From contig CASIAX010000026.1 in NCBI GenBank assembly GCA_949372955.1, positions 1 to 64,000 on the forward strand: a DNA stretch of 64,000 nt. Direction: 5' to 3'. Every line of letters starts with the position of its first letter. Positions within the stretch are counted from its first letter, which is position 1. The stretch is from SGZJ01 sp949372955 (GTDB lineage: Bacteria > Bacteroidota > Bacteroidia > Flavobacteriales > Flavobacteriaceae). Positions 44,603 through 53,978 of the stretch are shown piece after piece. The position numbers and the translations under genes are program-made. The notes under the pieces were generated by a model. It was not told the DNA's origin. It saw nothing but the letters and a program-made list of their open reading frames with translations, and made no database searches.

Positions 44603-45396
44603 TTTTTCAATAGGCCATTTGGAATTTTACAAATTGGAATTGATTCCATTTTATGTTTATTCTTTGAATTAAAACTTCTATAAATATCAAGCACTTTTTC
44701 TTCTCTAGAGTTATATGTTAGCATGGGTTTATCATTACTATCTTCGACTCTCATAGCCCATTCTAATTCATCATATGTGGCGCCTATTTGTTCCTCATCT
44801 GACCTTGAGTCAGCATATAAGCCATCACTAGGCTTTGCTTGGATTATTGAGTCAGACACCTGTAAATATTTACCTAATTTAAAAACCTCTGATTTTAATA
44901 AATCTGCAATTGGACTTAAGTCAACTCCACCATCACCATATTTTGTATAAAATCCAACTCCAAAATCTTCTACTTTATTTCCTGTGCCTACAACTAAATA
45001 ATTATTAATACCTGCATAGTAGTAAAGAGTAGTCATTCTTAATCTTGCCCTTGAGTTAGCTAAAGCTAGGTCTTTTATATTATCATCTCCATCTGAGTCG
45101 ACTTCATTATTAAAAGAATTAAATACAGAATTTAGATCTATTAATTTACTACTAACATTTTCATACTTTAATTGAAGGTTTTGTATATGAACTTTAGATC
45201 TAGATACATGTTCATTGTTTTGCTTAATAGGCATTTCTAGGCATAACACTTTTAAGCCTGTTTCGGCGCATAAAGAAGATGTGACAGCAGAATCTATACC
45301 GCCAGATATTCCTACAACAAATCCGGACATTTTGTTCTTTAAAGCGTAACTTTTTAACCAGTTCACTATAAATTCTGAAACTTTTTCTGTTTTCAT
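44599..45396 (-). CDS. nadE: NH3-dependent NAD+ synthetase
   Basis: A 265-residue enzyme adenylating and amidating deamido-NAD. The ATP pyrophosphatase P-loop is VGISGGIDSAV; RLRMTTLYYYAG, VVGTGNKVEDFGVGFYTKYGDGGVD and the Lys-containing AKPSDGLYADSRSDEEQIG follow. No glutaminase domain is attached, so ammonia is the direct donor. It is divergent from gldB, an arrangement also known from gliding flavobacteria. Confidence 0.96.
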   Translation of the reverse strand: MKTEKVSEFIVNWLKSYALKNKMSGFVVGISGGIDSAVTSSLCAETGLKVLCLEMPIKQNNEHVSRSKVHIQNLQLKYENVSSKLIDLNSVFNSFNNEVDSDGDDNIKDLALANSRARLRMTTLYYYAGINNYLVVGTGNKVEDFGVGFYTKYGDGGVDLSPIADLLKSEVFKLGKYLQVSDSIIQAKPSDGLYADSRSDEEQIGATYDELEWAMRVEDSNDKPMLTYNSREEKVLDIYRSFNSKNKHKMESIPICKIPNGLLKN

Positions 45397-45427
45397 AAAT
45401 TATATATTATTTATGTAATAAGAACCT

Positions 45428-45435
45428 TACATTTG
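45428..45435 (+). promoter_or_regulatory. Probable -7 promoter element of gldBC
   Basis: TACATTTG matches TAnnTTTG and ends 42 bp before the preferred gldB start. A matching -33 element is not clear. Confidence 0.4.
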
Positions 45436-45440
45436 TATTA

Positions 45441-45448
45441 CAAAAGTA
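45441..45448 (-). promoter_or_regulatory. Probable -7 promoter element of nadE
   Basis: TACTTTTG on the minus strand matches TAnnTTTG and ends 44 bp before the nadE ATG. It is only 5 bp from the divergent gldB element, so the two promoters are back-to-back and partly share sequence. Confidence 0.4.
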
Positions 45449-45477
45449 TATCAAATCATTAATAAAAATTGTTATCT

Positions 45478-46425
45478 GTGCAAAAATTTTTATTTTTTTT
45501 AATTGTCATTTCTGCTCTTAGCTGTAATGATTCAAATAATCATGATATAGAAATCGAATTAGAAAGATTTGAGGAGGTTTTTTTTACAAGTGATATTGAT
45601 AACCTTAACAACGTGAAAAAGGATTTTCCCTTTTTATTTCCTACTCAATTTGAAAATCAAATTTGGATAGACCGATTAACGGATACTATTCAAAATGAAA
45701 TTTATAATGAAGTTAAGAAGTCCTTTTTTGATTTTTCAATTCAAAAAAATAGTCTTCAAGATTTTTATGGTAATTATTTAAAATATGATTCATCGTACCA
45801 AATACCTCGTATCATAACACTCACAACAGATGTTGATTTTAGAAAAAAAATAATCCTAACTGACTCTTTGCTATTGATTGGGCTAGATAATTATTTAGGA
45901 GAAAATCATTTTTTTTACTCCTCATTTCCAAAATATATTCAATCAACTTTTAATAAAGAGAATATTGTTATTGACATAGCTAAAGAGTACGCTAAAGAAG
46001 TAGTTATTAAAGAAAAAGTAGATAATTACACCTTTATTGAGAAAATTATAAATCAAGGCAAAATACTATATTTCACAAGTATTATGCTGCCCAAAGAAGA
46101 GCCTTCATCTATAATAGGTTATTCGAGCTTAGATTTCCAGTGGGCCTTAGAAAATGAAAAAGATATTTGGTCTAATTTTTCTGATAACAATTACCTGTTT
46201 AAGAGTGATAAAAATCTAGATACTAGATTTATTAAATTAGCACCTTTCTCTAAATTTTACCTTTCTATTGATAACCAATCTCCTAGTATGATAGGTAAAT
46301 ATATTGGCTGGCAAATCGTTAAATCTTTTATGAAAAATAATTCTTTAAGTCTTAATGATTTAGTACAATCTAATCCAATGTATATCTATAATAATTCAAA
46401 ATACAAACCTTATAACTATGAATGA
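45478..46425 (+). CDS. gldB: Gliding motility lipoprotein GldB
   Basis: 315 residues from GTG 45478, chosen because it yields a compact lipoprotein signal, MQKFLFFLIVISALSC, with the lipidated cysteine at 16; a TTG three codons upstream is the alternative and there is no ATG. The body contains the GldB features YQIPRIITLTTDVDF, LIGLDNYLGENHFFY and, near the end, PSMIGKYIGWQIVKSFM. GldB is an essential gliding/T9SS-associated lipoprotein in Flavobacterium; its fold resembles an inactive metallopeptidase-like domain (family inference). It overlaps gldC by 8 bp. Confidence 0.9.
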   Translation: MQKFLFFLIVISALSCNDSNNHDIEIELERFEEVFFTSDIDNLNNVKKDFPFLFPTQFENQIWIDRLTDTIQNEIYNEVKKSFFDFSIQKNSLQDFYGNYLKYDSSYQIPRIITLTTDVDFRKKIILTDSLLLIGLDNYLGENHFFYSSFPKYIQSTFNKENIVIDIAKEYAKEVVIKEKVDNYTFIEKIINQGKILYFTSIMLPKEEPSSIIGYSSLDFQWALENEKDIWSNFSDNNYLFKSDKNLDTRFIKLAPFSKFYLSIDNQSPSMIGKYIGWQIVKSFMKNNSLSLNDLVQSNPMYIYNNSKYKPYNYE

Positions 46426-46753
46426 AAATAAATCCAAAATTGAAATCTCTGTTGATCTAGATAAAAATAAAATTCCAGAAAAAATCTTTTGGTCTGCAGA
46501 AGATGGTAATATCAAAAACCAAGAATCTAAAGCCATTTTTTTGTCTGTATGGGATTCAGAAAAAAAAGAAAGTTTACGAATAGATCTTTGGACTAAGGAA
46601 ATGCCTTTAGATGAGATGAAAATTTTCTTTCATCAAACATTAGTAGCTATGAGTGACACCTTTAATAGAGCTACTCAAGATGAAAAGATGACAAATACTA
46701 TGAAAGACTTTTGTGAATATTTCGCTGAAAAATTAAACTTAAAGCAAAGTTAA
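46418..46753 (+). CDS. gldC: Gliding motility protein GldC
   Basis: A 111-residue cytosolic protein. KIPEKIFWSAEDG, DLWTKEMPLDEMKIFFHQTL and MKDFCEYFAEKL are typical of GldC. It overlaps the end of gldB by 8 bp and always accompanies it in flavobacterial genomes I know of. The biochemical role is unknown. It ends 1 bp from the stop codon of convergent rodA. Confidence 0.92.
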   Translation: MNENKSKIEISVDLDKNKIPEKIFWSAEDGNIKNQESKAIFLSVWDSEKKESLRIDLWTKEMPLDEMKIFFHQTLVAMSDTFNRATQDEKMTNTMKDFCEYFAEKLNLKQS

Positions 46754-46754
46754 A

Positions 46755-48035
46755 TTACCACTCGTTTAATTTATTAGAGTCTAGTTTTATAAATATAAAA
46801 AGTAGTAATGTGAATGCCCACAAACTAGATCCTCCATAGCTAAAAAATGGTAACGGTATCCCAATAGTCGGAACAAGGCCCATAACCATCCCTATATTTA
46901 TTAAAAAGTGAAAGAATAGAATAGATACTACAGAGTATCCATAAACTCTACTAAATTGATTTTTTTGTAACTCAGATAAATAAAGTATTCTAACTAATAG
47001 TAAGACAAACAAAACTATAATAAAACTACTACCTAAAAACCCCCATTCTTCTCCCACTGTACTAAAAATATAATCTGTTTGTTGTTCGGGGACAAATTTT
47101 CCAATTGTTCTAGTCCCTTCAAGGTATCCTTTTCCTGTCCATCCCCCAGAGCTAATCGCTTTTTCAGACTCGTTAAGATTGTATAAAATAGTCCTTTTCA
47201 TTTTTTCTATTTCTTCAGGGTTATTTTCAAGTTTTAGCCAGAGACTTATTCTATTTTTTTGATGTTGCTTGATTATGTTATCAAAAAAATAGTCTACACT
47301 GAAAGAAAATATTGTACAAAAAATCATAACTCCAAAATGCTTTATTAAGGAGTTTCTTTTTTTTCTTTTCCTAAAAAAGTTAATAAAAATTATAATAAAT
47401 GAAATACAAATTGTAGTTATTAAAGAGAGTTTAATTGTAGATATTACTAATAAAAACAACAACCCTATGATATATAGATAAACCTTAGGCACTCCTTCTC
47501 TGAACAGAACAAAGAAAAACGCAAAATAAACTAGTGTACTTCCTGTATCGTTCTGTAGTATTATTAAAAGTGCTGGCAAGAAAATTATTATCAAGAGCTT
47601 TAGTTGATGATTGATAAGTTTAATATTAGTTTGAAGATCACTAATAAATTTAGCTATTGCTAATGAAGTTGCAACTTTTGCAAATTCACTTGGTTGAATT
47701 GTAAAAGAGCCAATTCCATACCAAGATGTTGATCCATTTACTGTTTTACCAAAAATGAATAGGCCGATTAAAGAGATAATTGACAGAATATAAAATATGC
47801 TTGCAAATCTTTCATAAAATTTTGCTTCAATACTAAGTACAATTAGTATTAGCACAGAGGATAATAAAATAAAGACTAGTTGTTTTCCATAAAGTTCGTT
47901 TATGTTTATCAAACTGCCAATTTCACCAGTTATGCTGGAAGATAAAATATTACCCCAGCCAAATCCAACTAGAAGTATGTATAGTAATACTAAAACTTTA
48001 TCTACTTTAAATACATTTCTTCTATCCCCAATCAT
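46755..48035 (-). CDS. rodA: Peptidoglycan glycosyltransferase RodA (SEDS family)
   Basis: A 426-residue, about ten-helix membrane enzyme polymerising lipid II during side-wall growth. GSFTIQPSEFAKVATSLAIAKF, LILQNDTGSTLVYF and the C-terminal VGLVPTIGIPLPFFSYGGSSL signature are present. WGFLGSSFIIVL before the last helices is also conserved. It is the last gene of the mreB-mreC-mreD-mrdA-rodA operon and directly abuts mrdA, whose product is its transpeptidase partner. Confidence 0.96.
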   Translation of the reverse strand: MIGDRRNVFKVDKVLVLLYILLVGFGWGNILSSSITGEIGSLININELYGKQLVFILLSSVLILIVLSIEAKFYERFASIFYILSIISLIGLFIFGKTVNGSTSWYGIGSFTIQPSEFAKVATSLAIAKFISDLQTNIKLINHQLKLLIIIFLPALLIILQNDTGSTLVYFAFFFVLFREGVPKVYLYIIGLLFLLVISTIKLSLITTICISFIIIFINFFRKRKKRNSLIKHFGVMIFCTIFSFSVDYFFDNIIKQHQKNRISLWLKLENNPEEIEKMKRTILYNLNESEKAISSGGWTGKGYLEGTRTIGKFVPEQQTDYIFSTVGEEWGFLGSSFIIVLFVLLLVRILYLSELQKNQFSRVYGYSVVSILFFHFLINIGMVMGLVPTIGIPLPFFSYGGSSLWAFTLLLFIFIKLDSNKLNEW

Positions 48036-49897
48036 TATTGATTTATTTTAAATGGCTTATTTAAAAATGGTTTTTCGTATTCATTTGCTAAACTTTTTTC
48101 TATAACTAGTTTTTCCATTCTTTTTAAAGTAACCTCTCCCTTTATATACTTTTCAATCATTAGAGATGCTATTCTTCCAGCCCATCTAGATCCGTAATAC
48201 CCATTCTCCACTAAAACTGATATGGCAATTGTAGGATTATCCTTCGGAGCAAATGCTATAAAAATAGAATGATCGGTTAATTGAGTTTTTGTTCCATCTA
48301 TTTTGGTAAAATTTTCAGATGTTCCTGTTTTTCCACAAATCTCAATTCCAGGAACTTGCAAAAATTTAGCAGTTCCAGTTTTATATACTTCACTTAGCCC
48401 TTTTATAATAGGTTCATAATGAACACTATCTATCAGACTATATTTACGTATATTAAATTTCGATTCTATAGCAGATCCTTCAATTTTTTTTATAATATGT
48501 GGAGTATAGTAAAAACCTTTATTAGCTATTACAGCTGTCATATTTGCAAGTTGAATAGGCGTTACTAACACCTCTCCTTGTCCAATAGCGTTTGAGAGCG
48601 TTGTTGTAGCACCCCATTTGAAATCAGGATACCAGCTATCATAAAATTCAAAATCTGGAATAATTCCTTTTTTACCAACCGAGAGATCATTATTTAAATA
48701 CTCTCCAAGTCCAAAACTCTTCATTTGATTACTCCAATTATCAAAGGATTCTTCTGTAGATAATTTAGTGTCGATTGTTTTTCTGTACGCATTTGCAAAA
48801 TAGGAGTTACAAGACAGTGATATTGCACTATTTAAATTTCGATAACCACCTCCACAATGGCACTGCATTTTTCGTTTTTCTTTCCCATATTGATAGTAAT
48901 TATTACAAAATATGGTTGTTTTTTCTGTAATTGCTTTTTCTTGCAAAGCAGAAAGACCTACCAATATTTTAAAGGGAGATCCAGGAGCATGCATGTTTAG
49001 AAGACTTTTGTCAACTAGAGGTTTGTATATGCTATCATTATAAAGTTTCATGTAATTTTTCGACCTGTTTCTTCCAATTAATAAATTGGGATTATAGGAT
49101 GGAGCTGAAACTAAGCTTAAAATTTCTCCATTTGTTGGATCTATAGCTACGATACCTCCTTTTTTCCCATTCATCAATAATTCTCCATATTTTTGTAAAT
49201 CAGAATCAATTGTTATTGTTAAGTCCTTACCTGCAATGGGAACTATATCTAAATCTCCATTTTTAAAACTTCCTATATCTCGATTAAATCTATCTTTTTG
49301 AATAAATTTAATCCCTTTAATTCCTCTAAGTTCTTCTTCATATGATATTTCAACTCCCTGCTTCCCTATGAGATCTCCCATTGAATAATAAGCATCTTTT
49401 TCTATAATTGAATTATTCACTTCTGCTATGTAGCCAAGAACATTAGCTCCGATATTAGTATTATAGTCTCTTAGATTTCTCTTTTGAATATAAAAGCCTT
49501 CAAATTTTCTAATTTTCTCTGCTAAATATCCATAATCTTCTTTTGATAGGTGAGCTAAAAAAACTTGTGGGATTCTGGGTGAGTATTTCTTTGTTCTATT
49601 ATAGCGTTTAATTAAGAAATCCTTATCTATTTTAAGTAAATTACAAAATTCTAACGTATCAAATTCCTTAACATTTCTAGGAATAATCATCACATCATAA
49701 GATGGTTGATTAGATACTAAGAGCTTTTCATTTCTGTCGTATATGTAACCTCTTTTCGGGTAAGTAAATACTTTTCTAATCGCATTATCTTCAAATATGT
49801 CATATGTATTACTTGAATATATTTGTAGATAAAATAGCCTTGATATAAAAATAATTCCAACAATAATTACTGCAAAATATAAAAGTGATTTTCTCAT
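48035..49897 (-). CDS. mrdA: Penicillin-binding protein 2 (elongasome transpeptidase)
   Basis: 620 residues, one N-terminal membrane anchor (8-25). The non-penicillin-binding domain includes RGYIYDRNEKLLVSNQPSYDV. In the transpeptidase domain the catalytic SxxK is S307-K310 (APGSPFKI), the SxN motif is SCN at 362-364, and KTG is at 523-525 (CGKTGTSENF). Cysteines C331, C346 and C348 form a cluster between SxxK and SxN where E. coli PBP2 carries a zinc site. It cross-links peptidoglycan laid down by RodA. It overlaps mreD by 4 bp. Confidence 0.96.
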   Translation of the reverse strand: MRKSLLYFAVIIVGIIFISRLFYLQIYSSNTYDIFEDNAIRKVFTYPKRGYIYDRNEKLLVSNQPSYDVMIIPRNVKEFDTLEFCNLLKIDKDFLIKRYNRTKKYSPRIPQVFLAHLSKEDYGYLAEKIRKFEGFYIQKRNLRDYNTNIGANVLGYIAEVNNSIIEKDAYYSMGDLIGKQGVEISYEEELRGIKGIKFIQKDRFNRDIGSFKNGDLDIVPIAGKDLTITIDSDLQKYGELLMNGKKGGIVAIDPTNGEILSLVSAPSYNPNLLIGRNRSKNYMKLYNDSIYKPLVDKSLLNMHAPGSPFKILVGLSALQEKAITEKTTIFCNNYYQYGKEKRKMQCHCGGGYRNLNSAISLSCNSYFANAYRKTIDTKLSTEESFDNWSNQMKSFGLGEYLNNDLSVGKKGIIPDFEFYDSWYPDFKWGATTTLSNAIGQGEVLVTPIQLANMTAVIANKGFYYTPHIIKKIEGSAIESKFNIRKYSLIDSVHYEPIIKGLSEVYKTGTAKFLQVPGIEICGKTGTSENFTKIDGTKTQLTDHSIFIAFAPKDNPTIAISVLVENGYYGSRWAGRIASLMIEKYIKGEVTLKRMEKLVIEKSLANEYEKPFLNKPFKINQ

Positions 49898-50397
49898 CTT
49901 TCATTTGTTTTGAACAAGTAGCTAAATAAGATACATGCAGTAATAGTAAATATTGATGACATGAAAGATTTTTCAATTACAAAAAGTGTTTTAGAAAAAT
50001 TGAAAATTTCAAGACTGAATAAAACTAGGTGATGAACTATGGATAATAGTGATATGTAAATTAATTTATCTTTTAAATCAATGTTTTTAAATTTAATTAC
50101 TTGATGAATATACGCCTGGCCAAAAGATATTTTTAAAAAAATCGGTCTTAAATAAGCTATTGTTACCGATGCCGCCGCATGTAGCCCCAAAGTATCGCTA
50201 AAAACATCAATTACAAGCCCCATTAAAAAACTTATAAATATGAAAAATATTCTATCACTTTTAATTGGGTAATAAATCACAAATACTATGTAAACAAACG
50301 GATTCAAGTATCCAAACAAGTTGATGTTATTAAATATTATCACTTGAGTGATAATAAGAAAAATTGCAGTAAATATATTCGAAGTAAGTTTATTCAT
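49894..50397 (-). CDS. mreD: Rod shape-determining protein MreD
   Basis: A 167-residue membrane protein with about five hydrophobic helices. GLVIDVFSDTLGLHAAASVTIAYLRP is the recognisable MreD core. It forms part of the elongasome with MreC, RodA and PBP2. Sequence conservation in this family is low, so identification leans on its place between mreC (8-bp overlap) and mrdA (4-bp overlap). Confidence 0.92.
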   Translation of the reverse strand: MNKLTSNIFTAIFLIITQVIIFNNINLFGYLNPFVYIVFVIYYPIKSDRIFFIFISFLMGLVIDVFSDTLGLHAAASVTIAYLRPIFLKISFGQAYIHQVIKFKNIDLKDKLIYISLLSIVHHLVLFSLEIFNFSKTLFVIEKSFMSSIFTITACILFSYLFKTNER

Positions 50398-51172
50398 TAA
50401 GCTCTTTGAGTTCTTCTAGGTGGTTGTTTTTTATAATATATACATTTTTTAAATCTGTCATATCGTTAAACAAATCCACTTCAATTTCAATATAGTTTTG
50501 TGTCTCATCTAATTTATAAGAAGATACTTCACCGATTAAAATTCCCTCGGGAAAAATAAAAGAGTTTCCCCCCGTTACTATCGTATCTCCTATCGATACC
50601 GGACTTTGTTTTGGAAGATCCTTAAGTTGAATAGAGGTGTAATTCATTCCATCCCAGTTTAAAACACCAAAATGATTAGATTTTTTAAGTTTTGCATTTA
50701 AGTTTAGCTTGGTATTAAGTATAGAAATAACTCTGCTATAACTTTTTGAAACTCGATCTGTTATTCCTACAACACCTTTGTTAGACACTACTCCCATATC
50801 ATCATTTATGCTATCATTCAACCCTTTATCGATTGTCAAATAGTTATTATTGAAACTGTAGCTGTTTTTTATAATTTTCGAATCAAACACATTGTACTTT
50901 AAGCTGTCATAATTGGACTTAGAATTGAATATAATTTCTTTGAGTATTGTGTTTTCTTTGAGTAGTTCATTATTCTCATTTCTTAAATTAAAATAGGATG
51001 TAATAGAATTACTTGAGTTGTATACTTTAGCTGAAATACTATTAGTAGAATTTAGAACTAAACTGTTATGATAACTACTATTAGAAAATATCATTATTAA
51101 TGAAAAAGAGAAAAGCGTTAGAAATAAAATGAAATTTTTATTTCTAACAAAAAAATCGATGATTTGACGCAT
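50390..51172 (-). CDS. mreC: Rod shape-determining protein MreC
   Basis: 260 residues: a short cytoplasmic end, a membrane anchor (about 13-30), a coiled-coil-prone segment (about 55-75, NENNELLKENTILKEII) and a periplasmic beta-barrel region with NYLTIDKGLNDSINDDMGVVS and VTGGNSFIFPEGILIGEV. MreC links cytoplasmic MreB to PBP2. It starts 9 bp after mreB. Confidence 0.95.
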   Translation of the reverse strand: MRQIIDFFVRNKNFILFLTLFSFSLIMIFSNSSYHNSLVLNSTNSISAKVYNSSNSITSYFNLRNENNELLKENTILKEIIFNSKSNYDSLKYNVFDSKIIKNSYSFNNNYLTIDKGLNDSINDDMGVVSNKGVVGITDRVSKSYSRVISILNTKLNLNAKLKKSNHFGVLNWDGMNYTSIQLKDLPKQSPVSIGDTIVTGGNSFIFPEGILIGEVSSYKLDETQNYIEIEVDLFNDMTDLKNVYIIKNNHLEELKELNE

Positions 51173-51181
51173 AAGTTAATC

Positions 51182-52210
51182 TTATTTTATCAATACACTT
51201 TTATACTTAGGAAGATTTTTAAGTACAATTCCGGTTCCTCTAACTACAGCTCTTAATGGATCCTCAGCAATATACACAGGGAGGTCTGTTTTTTTAGATA
51301 ACCTTTTGTCTAAACCTCTTAGCATTGATCCACCACCAGCTAAATAAATACCAGTATTGTATATGTCCGCTGCTAATTCAGGTGGAGTTTGTGATAATGT
51401 TTCCATAACAGAATCTTCAATTCTTAAAATTGATTTATCCAATGCTTTTGCTATTTCACGGTAAGATATTTGAACCTGTTTAGGTTTCCCAGTTAGTAAA
51501 TCCCTTCCCTGAACACTCATTTCTTCAGGTGGTAAATCAAGGTCTCCAGTGGCAGATCCAATTTGAATTTTTATTTTTTCTGCAGTTCTGTCTCCAACGT
51601 AAAGATTATGTTGAGTTCTCATGTAATAAATTATATCATTTGTGAATACATCTCCTGCAACTTTCACTGATTTATCACAGACTATTCCACCTAGTGCTAT
51701 TACTGCAATTTCTGTTGTTCCACCTCCAATGTCAACAATCATATTTCCCTTTGGTTGCATAATGTCAACACCAATTCCAATAGCCGCAGCCATTGGCTCA
51801 TGAATTAAATAAACTTCTTTACCATTAACTCTTTCAGCAGATTCTTTTACAGCTCTCATTTCAACTTCTGTAATACCTGACGGGATACAAATGACCATTC
51901 TAAGAGCTGGCGAAAAAAACTTCTTTTTGAGCGCTGGAATACTTTTTATAAATAAACTAATCATTTGCTCAGAAGCATCAAAATCAGCTATAACCCCATC
52001 TTTTAAGGGTCTTATAGTTTTAATGTTTTCATGAGTTTTACCCTGCATCAAATTAGCTTCGTTACCTACAGCAATTATTTTACCAGAAACTCTATCTCTG
52101 GCTACAATCGATGGGCTATCAATTACAACTTTATCGTTGTGTATAATTAGTGTATTTGCAGTACCTAAATCTATTGCAATTTCTTCAGTTAAAAAATCAA
52201 AAAAGGACAT
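51182..52210 (-). CDS. mreB: Actin-like cell shape protein MreB
   Basis: 342 residues. The nucleotide-binding phosphate loops are IDLGTANTLI and VDIGGGTTEIAVIALGG, with the adenosine motif YLAGGGSMLRGLDKRL. The amphipathic N-terminus (MSFFDFLTEEIA) suits membrane binding. It forms filaments that direct the elongasome and is the first gene of the operon, 87 bp downstream of purH on the same strand. Rod-shaped cells are implied. Confidence 0.97.
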   Translation of the reverse strand: MSFFDFLTEEIAIDLGTANTLIIHNDKVVIDSPSIVARDRVSGKIIAVGNEANLMQGKTHENIKTIRPLKDGVIADFDASEQMISLFIKSIPALKKKFFSPALRMVICIPSGITEVEMRAVKESAERVNGKEVYLIHEPMAAAIGIGVDIMQPKGNMIVDIGGGTTEIAVIALGGIVCDKSVKVAGDVFTNDIIYYMRTQHNLYVGDRTAEKIKIQIGSATGDLDLPPEEMSVQGRDLLTGKPKQVQISYREIAKALDKSILRIEDSVMETLSQTPPELAADIYNTGIYLAGGGSMLRGLDKRLSKKTDLPVYIAEDPLRAVVRGTGIVLKNLPKYKSVLIK

Positions 52211-52297
52211 CTATTAAAAATTAAAGTAAGTAAATCTATTCATATCTAATATACATAAAATCTGATCAAATATTTAACAATAAAATAAAATATTTTA

Positions 52298-53827
52298 TCA
52301 ATGTTTGAAATGTCTAAATCCAGTAAAAACCATTGGTATTTTATTTTCATTACAATAGTCGATACTTAAATTGTCTTTTATTGAACCTCCAGGCTGAATA
52401 ACTGAATTTATTCCATTTTTATTTGCAATTTCAACACAATCTGGAAATGGAAAAAATGCATCACTAGCCATAGCGGCTCCATTTAAATCGAATTTAAAGC
52501 TAATTGCTTTATGTATTGCTTGACTAAGCGCATCGACTCTACTAGTCTGGCCTGTTCCACTTGCTAGCAATTGCTTGTTTTTTACTAAAACAATTGTATT
52601 AGACTTTGTGTTTTTACATATTTTGGATGCAAATAATAAATCTTCTATTTGCTTATTGTTTGGCTTGAGTGTAGTTGCAAATTTAAAATCATTTAAGTCA
52701 TCAGTATGATTATCTTTTTGTTGGGCTAAATATCCATTTAGACAGCTCCTGACAATGTATTCCGGTTCTTCAAAATCTTTAAGAACTAAGATTATTCTAT
52801 TTTTTTTCTGTTTTAAAATATCTAACGATTCTTTAGTGAATTTTGGAGCTATAACAACCTCGCAGAAGAGGCTATTTATCAGTTCAGCAACTTCAATACC
52901 AATTTCTGAGTTACTAATTAGGACTCCTCCAAATGCTGATACAGGGTCTGCCGCTAAAGCATCAATATAAGCTTGTTTAATAGTATCTCTTGTGGCTATC
53001 CCACAAGCGTTGTTGTGTTTCATTATGGCGAACGTAGGCTTATTGTTTTTAAACTCAAGTATTAAACTAACTGCGGCATCAACATCTAGCAGGTTATTAT
53101 AGCTTAGTTCTTTACCATGAATTTTATCAAAAACTTTTTCAAATTCACCATAGAAATATCCCTTTTGATGTGGGTTTTCTCCGTACCTTAATACTTTTGG
53201 TTTATCATCGCTAATTTTCAGCGCATCGATTTCTTTTTTAGAATTAAAATAGTTGAATATAGCCGAGTCATAATTTGAAGAGACATTAAAAGACTTTAAA
53301 GCAAACAATTCTCTTTCTTTAACAGATAAATTCCCGTTTTTCTGTTTTAGTATATTAAGGAATAAATTGTAATCTTCTTTAGAAGAAATACAAGCTACAT
53401 CCTTATAATTTTTTGCAGCTGCTCTTATCAATGAAATTCCACCAATATCGATCTTTTCAATAATTTCAGCTTGTGATGCTTTAGAACTAACGGTCTTTTC
53501 AAATGGATATAAATCAACAATAACTAAATCTATTTGAGGTATTTCGTAGTCTTTTAATTCTTTTTGATCATTGTTGTTATCTCTTCTATTTAATATACCA
53601 CCAAAAACTTTTGGATGTAGAGTTTTAACTCTTCCGCCAAGAATTGATGGATAAGAAGTCAGGTCTTCAACTCGAATTACTTCAATCCCTAAATCATTAA
53701 TAAATTTTTGAGTTCCACCTGTAGAATATATTACAACATTTTGTTTGTCTAGTTCTTTAACTAGAGGCTCTAAGCCATCTTTGTTAAACACAGATATTAA
53801 CGCTGACTTTATCTTAATTTCACTCAT
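52298..53827 (-). CDS. purH: Bifunctional AICAR formyltransferase / IMP cyclohydrolase
   Basis: A 509-residue enzyme of the last two steps of IMP synthesis. Residues 1 to about 195 are the MGS-like cyclohydrolase domain (IYSTGGTQKFINDLGI, GRVKTLHPKVFGGIL). The rest is the formyltransferase, with the catalytic MKHNNACGIA segment, DPVSAFGGVLISN and SDAFFPFPDCVEIAN. Its own promoter is visible upstream. Confidence 0.96.
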   Translation of the reverse strand: MSEIKIKSALISVFNKDGLEPLVKELDKQNVVIYSTGGTQKFINDLGIEVIRVEDLTSYPSILGGRVKTLHPKVFGGILNRRDNNNDQKELKDYEIPQIDLVIVDLYPFEKTVSSKASQAEIIEKIDIGGISLIRAAAKNYKDVACISSKEDYNLFLNILKQKNGNLSVKERELFALKSFNVSSNYDSAIFNYFNSKKEIDALKISDDKPKVLRYGENPHQKGYFYGEFEKVFDKIHGKELSYNNLLDVDAAVSLILEFKNNKPTFAIMKHNNACGIATRDTIKQAYIDALAADPVSAFGGVLISNSEIGIEVAELINSLFCEVVIAPKFTKESLDILKQKKNRIILVLKDFEEPEYIVRSCLNGYLAQQKDNHTDDLNDFKFATTLKPNNKQIEDLLFASKICKNTKSNTIVLVKNKQLLASGTGQTSRVDALSQAIHKAISFKFDLNGAAMASDAFFPFPDCVEIANKNGINSVIQPGGSIKDNLSIDYCNENKIPMVFTGFRHFKH

Positions 53828-53851
53828 TTTAAGGATCTATTTTTTTAAACT

Positions 53852-53878
53852 CAAATTTAGCAATTTAATGTAGATCAA
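53852..53878 (-). promoter_or_regulatory. Probable purH promoter
   Basis: On the minus strand TTG (53878-53876), a 16-bp spacer and TAAATTTG (53859-53852) approximate the Bacteroidota pattern (spacer slightly short). The -7 element ends 24 bp before the purH ATG. The remainder of the 151-bp gap up to plsC holds only a short palindrome, GTCTAATTTAGAC, at 53961-53973, without a T-run. Confidence 0.5.
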
Positions 53879-53978
53879 CGCTCTGTTTATATGTCAAATA
53901 GATATGTTTTTTTCAACTAAACAGTATACTTATTAACATCTTTGAGGTTTTTTTATGGTTGTCTAATTTAGACTAGAG

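Noticed and set aside
53961..53973. Short palindrome after plsC as a terminator
   Set aside because: The stem is only 6 bp, AT-rich, and lacks a following T-run on the minus strand.
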